Shown in pieces: positions 54,101 through 63,771 of a DNA stretch of 64,000 nt. Each line of letters opens with the position of its first letter. Position 1 is the first letter of the stretch. The stretch is from Halovenus salina (GTDB lineage: Archaea; Halobacteriota; Halobacteria; Halobacteriales; Haloarculaceae). The translations under genes were made by a program, and so were the position numbers. The notes below the pieces were generated by a model that worked only from the letters and a program-made list of their open reading frames with translations, had not been told where the DNA came from and did no database searches. The DNA is taken from the NCBI RefSeq assembly GCF_026410925.1, contig NZ_CP112972.1:3264419-3328418 (forward strand). Reading direction: 5' to 3'.

Positions 54101-54732
54101 GTGCCGAAGGATGGGAACCACAGACGCGACTCGGACGAAAAGTCGCCGACGGCGAAATCGACTCGATGGAAGCTGCCCTGAACTCGGGCCTTCCGCTGAA
54201 AGAACCCGAACTCGTGGACCAGCTCGTCCCGGACCTCGAAGACGAGGTTCTGGACATCAACATGGTCCAGCGGATGACCGACTCGGGGCGGCGCGTGAAG
54301 TTCCGCTGTGTCGTTGTTGTCGGCAACCGCAACGGTCTCATCGGCTATGCCGAGGGCCGTGACGATCAGGTCGGCGGTGCGATTCAGAAGGCCATCGACA
54401 TCGGCAAGCTGAATCTGGTGAAGATTCCACTGGGCAGTGGCTCCTGGGAGGACCGCCCCGGCGGGACGAACTCCCTGGTCCGGAACACCGAGGGGAAAGC
54501 CGGTAGCGTTACCGTCGAACTGCGCCCGGCACCCCGCGGTCTGGGACTTGCCGCAGCCGAGACGCCCCGGAAGGTGCTCGAACTCGCCGGCGTTCAGGAC
54601 GCCTGGACCCGCAGCGATGGAAACACTCGCACCACGGTCAACTTCGCGAAGGCGACGTTCAACGCCCTGGAGAAGACCGCCGAGACACGTGTGCCCGAAC
54701 ACGCCATGGAACAGCAGGAGGTGGTCGAATGA
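54097..54732 (+). CDS. rps5: 30S ribosomal protein S5
   Basis: 211 aa; dsRBD-like core with [53 protein letters not shown] and the C-terminal [45 protein letters not shown]. Overlaps rpl30 by 4 bp. Confidence 0.97.
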   Translation: MSAEGWEPQTRLGRKVADGEIDSMEAALNSGLPLKEPELVDQLVPDLEDEVLDINMVQRMTDSGRRVKFRCVVVVGNRNGLIGYAEGRDDQVGGAIQKAIDIGKLNLVKIPLGSGSWEDRPGGTNSLVRNTEGKAGSVTVELRPAPRGLGLAAAETPRKVLELAGVQDAWTRSDGNTRTTVNFAKATFNALEKTAETRVPEHAMEQQEVVE

Positions 54733-55193
54733 AAGCAATCGTCCAGCTTCGCGGTGAAATCAACATCAACGGCGACATCGTTGACACCCTCGAGATGCTC
54801 AATCTCGGCCGTGTCAACCACGCGACGCTCGTTCCGGAGGAGCCGACCTACGAGGGGATGGTGACGAAGGTCAACGACTACGTGGCTCACGGCCAGCCAA
54901 GCGAGGAGACCGTTTCACTCCTGCTCCGCGAGCGCGGCGAGCCCGACTCGGGCGAGGCCGACATCGACGACGAGTGGGTCACAGCGAACACCGACTACGA
55001 TTCCGTCGAGGAGCTTGCAGGCGCACTGGTCGACGAGGAGACGACCCTGCAGGAGGCAGGACTGTCGCCGACGCTCCGGCTGCACCCGCCACGCGGCGGC
55101 CACGACGGTATCAAACAGCCAGTCTCGACAGGCGGACAGATTGGCGTCCACGACACCGACGACCTCGACTCCCTACTGGAGGCGATGCGATAA
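54729..55193 (+). CDS. rpl30: 50S ribosomal protein L30
   Basis: 154 aa, archaeal long L30 with [33 protein letters not shown] and the C-terminal [31 protein letters not shown]. Overlaps rpl15 at TAATG. Confidence 0.97.
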   Translation: MKAIVQLRGEININGDIVDTLEMLNLGRVNHATLVPEEPTYEGMVTKVNDYVAHGQPSEETVSLLLRERGEPDSGEADIDDEWVTANTDYDSVEELAGALVDEETTLQEAGLSPTLRLHPPRGGHDGIKQPVSTGGQIGVHDTDDLDSLLEAMR

Positions 55194-55663
55194 TGTCTAA
55201 CAAGAAGAAACGACAGCGCGGCTCTCGGACGCACGGCGGCGGCTCACACAAGAACCGCCGTGGTGCCGGCCACCGCGGCGGACGCGGAGACGCCGGCCGC
55301 GACAAACACGAGATGCACAACCACCCGCCGCTCGGCAAGTCCGGGTTCTCCCGGCCCGAGAAGGTCAAAGAGGAAGTCCTCACTGTCGACGTACAGAAAC
55401 TCGACGAGGATATCCACCTCTACGCCGCCGAGGGCGTGGCAGAGGAAGCGAACGACCGGTACGTCATCGACGCACGCGACGTTGTCGACGACGGCCACGA
55501 GGCCGATTCCGTCAAGGTGCTCGGTGGCGGACAAGTCCGGAACAGCCTGGAAGTGACCGCAGATGCCTTCTCCGACGGTGCCGAATCGAAAATCAAATCT
55601 GCAGACGGTTTCGTAAAGCTCTCGGAGCGGGCAGCCAAAGAGGACGACGAGACAGAGGATTAG
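55193..55663 (+). CDS. rpl15: 50S ribosomal protein L15
   Basis: 156 aa starting [40 protein letters not shown], then a C-terminal VKVLGGGQVRNSLEVTADAFSDGAESKIKSADG. The ATG at 55193 is chosen from the overlap with the rpl30 stop; in-frame codons upstream are not family sequence. Followed by secY after 1 bp. Confidence 0.96.
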   Translation: MSNKKKRQRGSRTHGGGSHKNRRGAGHRGGRGDAGRDKHEMHNHPPLGKSGFSRPEKVKEEVLTVDVQKLDEDIHLYAAEGVAEEANDRYVIDARDVVDDGHEADSVKVLGGGQVRNSLEVTADAFSDGAESKIKSADGFVKLSERAAKEDDETED

Positions 55664-55664
55664 T

Positions 55665-57152
55665 ATGAGCTGGAAGGACACCGCCGAACCCGTACTCACC
55701 CGCATGCCCTCGGTCAGGCGCCCGGACGGGCACGTCCCGTTCAAACGCAAGCTTGGCTGGACAGCGGGGATACTGGTACTGTATTTCTTCCTGACGAACG
55801 TCATGCTGTTTGGCGTCGCTCGGGGACAAGGAACGGACATCTTCGGCCAGTTCCGGTCGATTCTCGCAGGGTCGTCGGGCTCGATTCTACAGGTTGGAAT
55901 CGGCCCGATTGTCACTGCGAGCATCGTGCTCCAGTTGCTCGGCGGTGCCGACCTGCTCGGACTCGACACGCAGAACAATCCACGAGACCAGGAGCTCTAT
56001 CAGGGGCTCCAGAAGTTCCTCGTGTTCGTGATGATTCTCCTGACCGGGATGCCGATGGTGTTCAGCGGCGGCTTCCTCCCTGTCGATTCGGGTCTTGCGA
56101 CCAGTCTCGGAATCTCGGATGCCGGCCTGCAGTGGATCATCTTCCTGCAGGTGTTCCTCGGCGGTGTTCTCATCCTCTATATGGATGAGGTCGTGAGCAA
56201 GTGGGGTGTCGGGAGCGGTGTGGGGCTGTTCATCATTGCCGGCGTGAGCCAGCGACTGATTGGTGGCCTCATCGAGTTCCCGTTCATCACCCCCGCGAAC
56301 GTCGAGTCCTACGGTATCATTCCGACGTGGTTCCGGCTCCTGCTCGGGCAGGAGAGCCTCTCCGGCAGCCTGCTTACGACACAGGGAATCCGTGACCTTG
56401 TGTTCGGACAGGGACAACTGCTCGCTATCTTCACGACAGTCGCTATCTTCGTGATTGTCGTCTACGCCGAGAGTGTCCGTGTCGAGATTCCGCTCTCGAA
56501 CGCACGTGTCAAGGGAGCACGCGGACGGTTCCCGGTAAAACTCATCTACGCGAGTGTCCTGCCGATGATTCTCGTCCGGGCGCTCCAGATGAATCTCCAG
56601 TTCCTGGGTCGCATTCTTCACTCGCAGTGGGTGGGGATGCCCTCGTGGCTCGGTGCCTACAACACCGACGGGAACCCAATCAGTGGGTTCTTCTACTACG
56701 TGGCTCCGATTCAGAGTCCCGACGACTGGATGTGGTTTGCCGGCGGCGGCCGCGGCCAGGAGGCCATCGACATCATGATTCGCGTCGGGGTCGACCTGAC
56801 GGTCATGGTTCTCGGTGGCGCTATCTTCGCCATCTTCTGGGTGAAGACGACCGACATGGGGCCGGAGGCAACCGCCAAACAGATCCACAACTCCGGGATG
56901 CAGATTCCCGGCTTCCGACAGAACGTCAAAAGCATCGAGCGCGTCCTCGGGCAGTACATCCCACAGGTGACCGTCATCGGCGGTGCACTCGTCGGTGTGC
57001 TCGCGGTCGCGGCGAACATGCTCGGGACCATCGGCGGCGTCTCTGGAACGGGACTGCTGCTGACTGTCTCCATCACATACAAGCTCTACGAAGAGATGGC
57101 CGAAGAGCAGCTGATGGAGATGCACCCGATGATGCGCCAGATGTTCGGCTAA
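55665..57152 (+). CDS. secY: Preprotein translocase subunit SecY
   Basis: 495 aa with about ten membrane helices, the core of the archaeal Sec channel. The first helix follows HVPFKRKLGWTAGILVLYFFLTNVMLFG; LFGVARGQGTDIFGQFRSILAGSSGSILQVGIGPIVTASIVLQLL is the conserved plug region. C-terminal cytoplasmic loop includes NSGMQIPGFRQNVKSIERVLGQYIPQVTVIGG. Ends the ribosomal operon. The 173 bp to the next gene has no gene. Confidence 0.96.
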   Translation: MSWKDTAEPVLTRMPSVRRPDGHVPFKRKLGWTAGILVLYFFLTNVMLFGVARGQGTDIFGQFRSILAGSSGSILQVGIGPIVTASIVLQLLGGADLLGLDTQNNPRDQELYQGLQKFLVFVMILLTGMPMVFSGGFLPVDSGLATSLGISDAGLQWIIFLQVFLGGVLILYMDEVVSKWGVGSGVGLFIIAGVSQRLIGGLIEFPFITPANVESYGIIPTWFRLLLGQESLSGSLLTTQGIRDLVFGQGQLLAIFTTVAIFVIVVYAESVRVEIPLSNARVKGARGRFPVKLIYASVLPMILVRALQMNLQFLGRILHSQWVGMPSWLGAYNTDGNPISGFFYYVAPIQSPDDWMWFAGGGRGQEAIDIMIRVGVDLTVMVLGGAIFAIFWVKTTDMGPEATAKQIHNSGMQIPGFRQNVKSIERVLGQYIPQVTVIGGALVGVLAVAANMLGTIGGVSGTGLLLTVSITYKLYEEMAEEQLMEMHPMMRQMFG

Positions 57153-57325
57153 CTCAGCCGCCTCTTCTTCCAAATTACGTCGACTCGTACCTGATTTCGG
57201 TCCGAGTGTTGGTGATAATCAGCTAATAGTTCGAACTATCACCCAGACGCGGGAGAAAACCCACGACATCGCTCGTTGGCTGAACCCCCGTAATATGGAC
57301 GTGACAAGAACCGCACCAATCATCA

Positions 57326-58309
57326 TCACCCGACAACTGCGAAGCCTCGGCCCACGAGATTCGTTTCGGGCCACTTGACGTCCACCCGTGACCACGACTG
57401 GGCCCCGTCCGCGCTCCAGTACAACCCCCGGTTTGTCAGTGCCGCGAACTCACCGGCGCGTTCTCCCGCGGCGAGGACTGCCCGCACGGTCCCCTCGGGG
57501 TCGGGATAGCCGTCCATCGCCTGCTCCCACCCACCGTCTGCTGTCCGTCGGTACAGATACGCCGCCGCTCTCGAAGGCGTGTGTGCTGACCGCGCGCCGT
57601 CTGCCGCCGAGACGACGACGCGGTCGGGGTCGGCTGGGTCGACCGCCAGGCCCCAGACGTAGCCGTGGTCGAGGCCGGACTGGGGATACTGCCAGGTCTC
57701 GCCGCGGTCTTCGGACTCGGCGTAGCCGTCGCCGGCGGCAGTATAGACTCGCCCCGGCGCGTCGGGGTGTGTCGCCAGGGTGTGGTTGTCTCTGCGTGCC
57801 CCCTCTTGGTGTGGCTCCCAGGTCTCTCCGCCGTCTGTCGAACGGAGGAAGGCACCGGCCTCGATTGCGACGTACAGCGTCTCGGGGTCCTGTGTGTCGA
57901 CCGATATCCAGCGGACGTGATGGGTGTGTGGTCGCGGCGGGAACGACCACTCTCCCGCAGACGGTAGCTCGGTCAGGTCGCCGCGACGGGCCCAGCTCTC
58001 CCCGCCGTCGGTCGAGCGATAGACCGCACTGGGCTCGGTTCCGACCCAGACGGTGTCGGGGTCGTGTGGGCTGACGGTGACAGCTGTCACGCGGTCGTCG
58101 AACGAGCCACTCTCGCTCCAGGTCGTGCCGGTGTCGGTGCTGCGCTGCAGTCCAGCGTCTACTGTCCCCGCAAAGACCTGTTCCGGTCGCAGGGAGGACG
58201 CTGCGAGACACTCGAAGTCGAATCCGACGAGTGCCGTCCGGGATGAGGGGTCGTCTCGCAGCCCAGAGACGGCCAGTATCCGGTCAGCGAGCGCGGCGTA
58301 GGCTCTCAT
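57326..58309 (-). CDS. BNR/sialidase-like beta-propeller protein
   Basis: A 327-aa repeat protein with at least five Asp-box-like motifs (for example RSTDTGTTWSESG, RSTDGGESWARRG, RSTDGGETWEPHQ, ESEDRGETWQYPQ, WSADGAQSWSRVD). Such sequences mark a sialidase/VPS10-type beta propeller and are often found in photosystem-assembly (HCF136-like) proteins. No signal peptide is obvious (starts MRAYAALADRILAVSGL), so it may be cytosolic. Start at 58309. Function unknown. Confidence 0.82.
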   Translation of the reverse strand: MRAYAALADRILAVSGLRDDPSSRTALVGFDFECLAASSLRPEQVFAGTVDAGLQRSTDTGTTWSESGSFDDRVTAVTVSPHDPDTVWVGTEPSAVYRSTDGGESWARRGDLTELPSAGEWSFPPRPHTHHVRWISVDTQDPETLYVAIEAGAFLRSTDGGETWEPHQEGARRDNHTLATHPDAPGRVYTAAGDGYAESEDRGETWQYPQSGLDHGYVWGLAVDPADPDRVVVSAADGARSAHTPSRAAAYLYRRTADGGWEQAMDGYPDPEGTVRAVLAAGERAGEFAALTNRGLYWSADGAQSWSRVDVKWPETNLVGRGFAVVG

Positions 58310-58405
58310 AGCGTGGGATTCAACCCTGGCGTACACAAAGCTGGCGGGGCCTGGCCCAAGATGTGAGACAGTACATTCTTTCTGTCCCGCGTCGAATCCA
58401 CAGAC

Positions 58406-59743
58406 ATGAACTACGAGCAGTCGCGGTCACTGTACGACAGAGCGCTGTCAGTGTTGCCGGGCGGAGTCAACTCCTCGGTCCGGGCGATTCAGCCGTATCC
58501 ATTCTTCGCCGAGAAGGGCGACGGTGGTCACATCATCGACGCTGACGGCAACAAGTACATCGACTTCGCGATGGGATACGGGCCGCTCTTGCTCGGCCAT
58601 GACCTGCCCGAACAGGTCCAGTCTGCCGTCCAGAAGCGGGCAAGCGAGGGGCCGATGTACGGCGCGCCCACCGAGGTGGAAGTAGAACTCGCGGAGTTCG
58701 TCGTCCGTCACGTCCCGAGCGTCGAGATGATACGCTTTGTCAATAGTGGCACCGAGGCCACCGTCTCCGCAGTCAGACTCGCCCGCGGCTACACTGGCCG
58801 GGACAAAATCGTCGTCATGGAAAGTGGCTATCACGGTGCCCAGGAGTCGACCCTGGTCGAGGGCGAAGGTTCGGAGACCCAGCCTTCCAGTCCCGGGATT
58901 CCGGATTCCTTCGCCGAGCACACGATTACGGTCCCGTTCAACGACGAGGAGGCGATTCACGATGTTTTCGAGGCCCACGGCGACGACATCGCGGCGGTCA
59001 TGACCGAGCCAATTTTGGGGAACTACGGCATCGTCCACCCGGTCGAGGGCTATCACGAGACCCTCCGAGAGGTCACGGAGGACCACGGCTCCCTGCTGAT
59101 TTTCGACGAAGTTATTACTGGCTTCCGCGTCGGCGGACTCGGCTGTGCACAGAGCAAATTCGGCGTGACACCCGATATCACCACGTTTGGGAAAATCATC
59201 GGCGGTGGGTTCCCCGTCGGTGCAATCGGTGGGCGTGCCGAGATTATCGAGGAGTTCACGCCCGCGGGCGAGGTCTTCCAGTCGGGAACGTTTTCGGGCC
59301 ACCCCGTGACGATGGCCGCAGGGCTGGAGACGCTTCGATACGCCGCGAAAAACGACGTCTACGACCACGTCAACACACTCGGCGAACAGCTCCGGTCGGG
59401 ACTGACCGACATTGTCGCCGACCAGGCCCCGGAGTACACCGTTGCTGGAACGGACAGCATGTTCAAGATACTGTTCACCAGGGATGGGCCGGACGAGATG
59501 ACAGACCACTGTGAGTCTGGCTGTCGTCAGCGGGCCGAGTGCTCGCGGTACGAGTACTGTCCGAAAGACGGCTCCGACGTTGCTGACGGCCAGACAGAGC
59601 GCTGGGAGCGGCTGTTCTGGGAAGCGATGAAAGAGCAGGGAATCTTCCTCACGCCCAATCAGTACGAGTCCCAGTTCGTCTGTGAGGCACACACCGAGGA
59701 GGACATCGAGCAGACCCTCGAAGCATATAAGGAGGCGTTGTAA
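58406..59743 (+). CDS. hemL: Glutamate-1-semialdehyde 2,1-aminomutase
   Basis: PLP aminomutase making 5-aminolevulinate for tetrapyrroles. 445 aa with [36 protein letters not shown], the PLP-binding D of [14 protein letters not shown] and the Schiff-base lysine in [18 protein letters not shown] cysteine-rich insertion ([21 protein letters not shown], about residues 370-390) is typical of haloarchaeal HemL. Stop shares its last base with the next ATG. Confidence 0.95.
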   Translation: MNYEQSRSLYDRALSVLPGGVNSSVRAIQPYPFFAEKGDGGHIIDADGNKYIDFAMGYGPLLLGHDLPEQVQSAVQKRASEGPMYGAPTEVEVELAEFVVRHVPSVEMIRFVNSGTEATVSAVRLARGYTGRDKIVVMESGYHGAQESTLVEGEGSETQPSSPGIPDSFAEHTITVPFNDEEAIHDVFEAHGDDIAAVMTEPILGNYGIVHPVEGYHETLREVTEDHGSLLIFDEVITGFRVGGLGCAQSKFGVTPDITTFGKIIGGGFPVGAIGGRAEIIEEFTPAGEVFQSGTFSGHPVTMAAGLETLRYAAKNDVYDHVNTLGEQLRSGLTDIVADQAPEYTVAGTDSMFKILFTRDGPDEMTDHCESGCRQRAECSRYEYCPKDGSDVADGQTERWERLFWEAMKEQGIFLTPNQYESQFVCEAHTEEDIEQTLEAYKEAL

Positions 59744-60585
59744 TGGGCGACGACGCCAGCGACGAGCGACACCTCTTCGGCGAGCGACGCGAGACGGCGA
59801 CGGGCTTTTTAGCGAGTGCGATGGGCGTGGTGCGCGTCGAACTCGCCCCGGACCGACTCGGAGGATTCGGCATCGTCGAGCGCTGTCACGCGGCAGATAT
59901 CGCTGCCGGCGGTGGCGAACTGGCTGTCGCCACCGAGGAGGACGTGTTACTCGCCGGTGAGAGTCGAGAGACGTTCACGCCGCTCGGGTTCGGGCCAGCG
60001 GCGGCCGTCGGTATCGAGGACGAGACTGTCTACGCGGCGAGTCCAGAAGGGACGGTGGCAGCCACACCGCTCACAGCCGTTGACGGAACGGCGACCGAGT
60101 GGGACCGACGCGGCGAGGTTTCCGGGCCGTCCTCCTTCGACGGCTCGGTGCTCGCGACCGCCAGCGGCGTTGTTCGTGTCGCTCCAGCGTTCGAGGCTCT
60201 CGGGCTCGACGGCGCCACCGACGTGACACAGGGAGAGTCCCTGCTTGCTGGCAGTCCGGATGGCCTCTTCGAATACGATAACGGTGAGTGGTTACGACGT
60301 TTCGACCGACCGATTCGACAGGTCGTCGCCGGCGAGGACGCGGTCTTCGTCGTGACCGAAACGGGGCAATTATTCAGGGATGCAGACACATTATGGACCG
60401 AGGTCTCGCTGTCGGAAGGGACGAGGGCCGCGGCGGTCGCGCCGGGCCGGAGTCTGTACGTCGTGACCGAGGCTGGCGACGTATTCATCTCCGCGGAGCC
60501 GACGGCCGCGACCGACGGCTTCGGCGGCCGGGAATCCGAGCCACTTGGTGTGCGCGAAATCCGGGCGTTCACACTTGACTCCTGA
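59743..60585 (+). CDS. HVO_0234-type beta-propeller protein
   Basis: 280-aa haloarchaeal protein starting [54 protein letters not shown]. Repeating 30-40 residue units (EDVLLAGESRETFTPLGFG, GTVAATPLT, SGVVRVAPAFEALG) indicate a small beta propeller. I recognise it as the HVO_0234 family of unknown function. Translation is coupled to hemL (TAATG), suggesting a role with tetrapyrrole synthesis or simple co-expression. Confidence 0.78.
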   Translation: MGDDASDERHLFGERRETATGFLASAMGVVRVELAPDRLGGFGIVERCHAADIAAGGGELAVATEEDVLLAGESRETFTPLGFGPAAAVGIEDETVYAASPEGTVAATPLTAVDGTATEWDRRGEVSGPSSFDGSVLATASGVVRVAPAFEALGLDGATDVTQGESLLAGSPDGLFEYDNGEWLRRFDRPIRQVVAGEDAVFVVTETGQLFRDADTLWTEVSLSEGTRAAAVAPGRSLYVVTEAGDVFISAEPTAATDGFGGRESEPLGVREIRAFTLDS

Positions 60586-60635
60586 GCCTAGACCAGACCG
60601 AAAGGTCATTTACTGAGGACAGCGAGAGCTATCAC

Positions 60636-61478
60636 ATGATTGTCTCTGGGTCGAACAGCCAGCGTCTCGCCGTTGCGCTGGCCGAGGAGACCGGCATGGA
60701 ACTGGCTCCGGTCTCCTTCGATACATTTCCCGACGGCGAACAGACAGTACAGGTCGGAGCGGAAGCCGACCGGGCTGTCGTCGTTGCATCGACAGTCTCG
60801 GATAGTAGCCACGTCGAACTGCTCCAGCTACAGGACGCTGCTCGCGAGGCCGGCGCAACCGATGTGACGACTGTTATCCCCTACATGGGATATGCCCGCC
60901 AGGACAGGGCCTTCGACGCTGGCGAGCCGGTCTCTGCCCGTGCGGTAGCGCGGGCAATCTCGACGGGGACCGACAGGGTGCTGACGGTGAACCCACACGA
61001 GGAGGCCGTCTGTGACTTCTTCGACGTGCCGGCCCGAACTGTCGACGGCTCGGCACAGCTTGCGGGCCCGCTATCGGGGCTGACCGACCCGCTCTTTCTC
61101 GCACCCGACAGCGGCGCTATCGACCTCGTCGAGACGGTCCGAGACGCGTACGGGGCCGGTGAGACAGACCACTTCGAGAAGACCCGCCACTCCGGGTCAG
61201 ACGTAGAGATCGAGCCCAGCGACGCGAGCGTCGAGGGACGAGATGTGGTCCTCGTCGATGACATCATCGCCACGGGGACGACGATGAGCGAATCGGTCAC
61301 AGTTCTCGACAGGCGCGGCGCAGACAGCGTGACGGTGACCTGTGTCCACCCGCTGCTGGCAGAGAACGCCCGCCTCAAGCTCGCACGAGCGGGCGTCGAG
61401 ACCGTCATCGGGACTGATACCATCGAAACGCCGGAGAGTGACGTGAGCGTCGCCCCTGCGATAGCAAGCCGCCTGTGA
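60636..61478 (+). CDS. prs: Ribose-phosphate diphosphokinase
   Basis: Makes PRPP from ribose 5-phosphate and ATP. 280 aa with PDGEQTVQV, VIPYMGYARQDRAFDAGEPVSARAVARAI, and the PRPP-binding loop DVVLVDDIIATGTTMSE (about residue 204). Shorter than bacterial Prs (about 310-320), as usual for archaeal forms. The CATTTACTG element about 27 bp before the ATG suggests a leaderless transcript. Supplies PRPP used by purC/hisG pathways. Confidence 0.94.
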   Translation: MIVSGSNSQRLAVALAEETGMELAPVSFDTFPDGEQTVQVGAEADRAVVVASTVSDSSHVELLQLQDAAREAGATDVTTVIPYMGYARQDRAFDAGEPVSARAVARAISTGTDRVLTVNPHEEAVCDFFDVPARTVDGSAQLAGPLSGLTDPLFLAPDSGAIDLVETVRDAYGAGETDHFEKTRHSGSDVEIEPSDASVEGRDVVLVDDIIATGTTMSESVTVLDRRGADSVTVTCVHPLLAENARLKLARAGVETVIGTDTIETPESDVSVAPAIASRL

Positions 61479-61541
61479 CAGGCTGTCTGGGACCGACCGA
61501 GACACCCGCCTTTGATTAGGGAGAACGACGGAGGGAGAACC

Positions 61542-62762
61542 ATGACACCACAGCCGACAGCCGACGGAACCGAACCCTTGGAGGGGGTCACCGTCCTCGA
61601 CGCGTCGCGCGTTCTCTCTGGGCCGTTCTGTACAATGCAACTCGGCGACCTGGGCGCAGATGTAATCAAGATAGAACGTCCTGATACCGGCGACCAGACC
61701 CGCGGCTGGACGCCGCCGACATACGGCGACTCCGAGGAGGCAGCCTACTACCTCAGCATCAACCGAAACAAACGCTCGGTGACGCTCAACCTCGCCAGCG
61801 AGGAGGGTCGTGAGGTGTTCCGCGACCTCGCAAGCGAGGCCGACGTGCTCGTCGAGAACTTCCGGGTCGGCAAGATGGCCGAGTGGGGCCTGGGATACGA
61901 GGACCTCAAGCCGGACAATCCCGACCTGGTCTACTGCAAGATCAGCGGCTACGGTGAGACTGGCCCAGACAAACACCGCCCGGCATACGACCTCATCATG
62001 CAGGCCGAGGGCGGGATGATGTCGATTACCGGCGAACCCGACTCGGAACCGGTTCGCGTCGGCGTCGCCATCGCCGACATCGGAGCCGGGATGTACGCGA
62101 CACAGGCGATTCTCGCGAGCCTGTTCCGCCGAGAGTTTGCCGATGCCGGCGGCGAACGCATCGAGGTGAGTCTCTTCGATACGATGGTCGCCTGGCAGAC
62201 CTACATGGCGTCGTACTACTTCGCAGACGGCGAGTCGCCGGGCCGGATGGGCAGTCGCCACCCCACAATCACGCCGTACCAGGCGTTCCCGACCAAAGAC
62301 GACTGGGTGGTCGTCGCCTGTGCCTCTGAACACATCTGGCCGCGGTTCTGTGCGGCACTCGACCGCGAGGACCTGGCCGACGACGACCGCTTTGTAACCA
62401 ACGAAAAACGGGTCACCAACCGAGAGGAGCTCGAAGCAATCCTCACGGCTGAGATCGAGGCCTACACCACCGACGAAATCGTCGAGATACTCCACGACCA
62501 CGACGTGCCTGCGACGGCGGTCAACGACATGGCCGACGTGTTCTCACACCGGCAGGTCGAGGCCCGTAACATGCGCCGGAGCATCGACCATCCCACGGTC
62601 GGCGAGGTCGAGATGCCCGGGACGCCGATGAACTTCACAGGGATGGCGACTGCCTTCGACCAACATCCGCCTCTGCTCGGCGAACAGACTGACGAGATTC
62701 TCGCGGAGTTTGGCTACTCGGCGGCAGACATCGAGTCGCTCCACGAGAACGACATCGTGTAA
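61542..62762 (+). CDS. Class III CoA-transferase (CaiB/BaiF family)
   Basis: 406 aa with GVTVLDASRVLSGPFCTMQLGDLGADVIKIERPDTGD and the catalytic aspartate segment (PAYDLIMQAEGGMMSITGEP). Family members move CoA between carboxylic acids; the acid here is not identifiable. Start MTPQPTADG at 61542 is chosen; upstream in-frame codons lack family sequence. Not obviously linked with prs. Lies 54 bp before menA. Confidence 0.88.
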   Translation: MTPQPTADGTEPLEGVTVLDASRVLSGPFCTMQLGDLGADVIKIERPDTGDQTRGWTPPTYGDSEEAAYYLSINRNKRSVTLNLASEEGREVFRDLASEADVLVENFRVGKMAEWGLGYEDLKPDNPDLVYCKISGYGETGPDKHRPAYDLIMQAEGGMMSITGEPDSEPVRVGVAIADIGAGMYATQAILASLFRREFADAGGERIEVSLFDTMVAWQTYMASYYFADGESPGRMGSRHPTITPYQAFPTKDDWVVVACASEHIWPRFCAALDREDLADDDRFVTNEKRVTNREELEAILTAEIEAYTTDEIVEILHDHDVPATAVNDMADVFSHRQVEARNMRRSIDHPTVGEVEMPGTPMNFTGMATAFDQHPPLLGEQTDEILAEFGYSAADIESLHENDIV

Positions 62763-62816
62763 CTCACAGGCACACAACCGTAGTGGCTTTGGGTCTCGCG
62801 TACAGAAGTAGTACCA

Positions 62817-63771
62817 ATGACAGCGACCGTCGAGACCTCTCGTCGGGAGGCCTGGCTGCCGCGATGCGGCCCCAGACACTCCCGGCTGGCGGGGCACCCG
62901 TTCTCATCGGCATCGGGCTGGCCGTGGCCGACGGCATCTTCGAGCCGTGGCCTGCCATCGGTGCGCTCGTCGGTGCGCTTCTCATCCAGGTCGGGACGAA
63001 CTTCGCGAACGACTACTACGACGCCGTCAACGGAGCCGACACCGAGGAACGTGAGGGGTTCACCCGCGTCACCGCGGGCGGTCTCATCGAGCCTACGCGG
63101 GTCAAACAGGCGATGGCCGGTACCTACGCCCTCGCGCTGGTCGTGGGTGTCTCGCTGGTGTACGTCGGCGGACTCCCCATCGTCGTCGTCGGCCTGTCGA
63201 GCATCCTCGCCGGCCTGTTGTACACCGGCGGCCCGTACCCGTACGGCTACTACGGCCTTGGCGATCTCTTTGTCTTCCTCTATTTCGGCCTCATCGCTGT
63301 GGCCGGGACCTACTACGTCCAGGCGGTAGTCGCGCTCGGCGAGGCACCGCTGCCGCTCTGGGTACCACCTGCGACCGTGACGGCGGGCGCTGTGCTGGCT
63401 GGCGTGGCGGCTGGTGGCCTCTCGACGACTATCCTCGTCGTCAACAACATCCGTGACCGGGAGACCGACAAGAAAGCAGGCAAACGAACGCTTGCGGTCA
63501 TGCTGGCTACCGCTGGTCACGGGTCGAATATCTCGCTTTGGTCGGGGCGGCCTATCTCGTGCCGGTCGTCCTCTGGCTTGGCCTGGGGTATACGCCGGCG
63601 GTGCTGGTCGTCTTTCTGTCGCTACCACTGGCAGTCCGTGTCGCCAGGGTGGTCTGTACGCGGACTGACGGTGACGCGCTCAACCCTGCACTGGAACAGA
63701 CTGGAAAGCTGTTTGCGGTCTATGCAGTCCTGTTGACGGCTGCGCTGGCCGGGAGTCAGGTGATTGCATGA
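62817..63771 (+). CDS. menA: 1,4-dihydroxy-2-naphthoate polyprenyltransferase MenA, interrupted by two 1-base deletions
   Basis: UbiA-type membrane prenyltransferase for menaquinone, about 318 aa after correction. The start reads MTATVETSRREAWL, then needs one G after 62858 to continue AAMRPQTLPAGGAPVLIGI. The first Asp motif is NDYYDAVNGAD; the second is NNIRDRETDKKAGKRTLAVML. A second break at 63505-63506 (one G missing) restores GYRWSRVEYLALVGAAYLVPVV and the last helices. Overlaps menC by 4 bp. Both indels look like sequencing errors. Confidence 0.88.
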
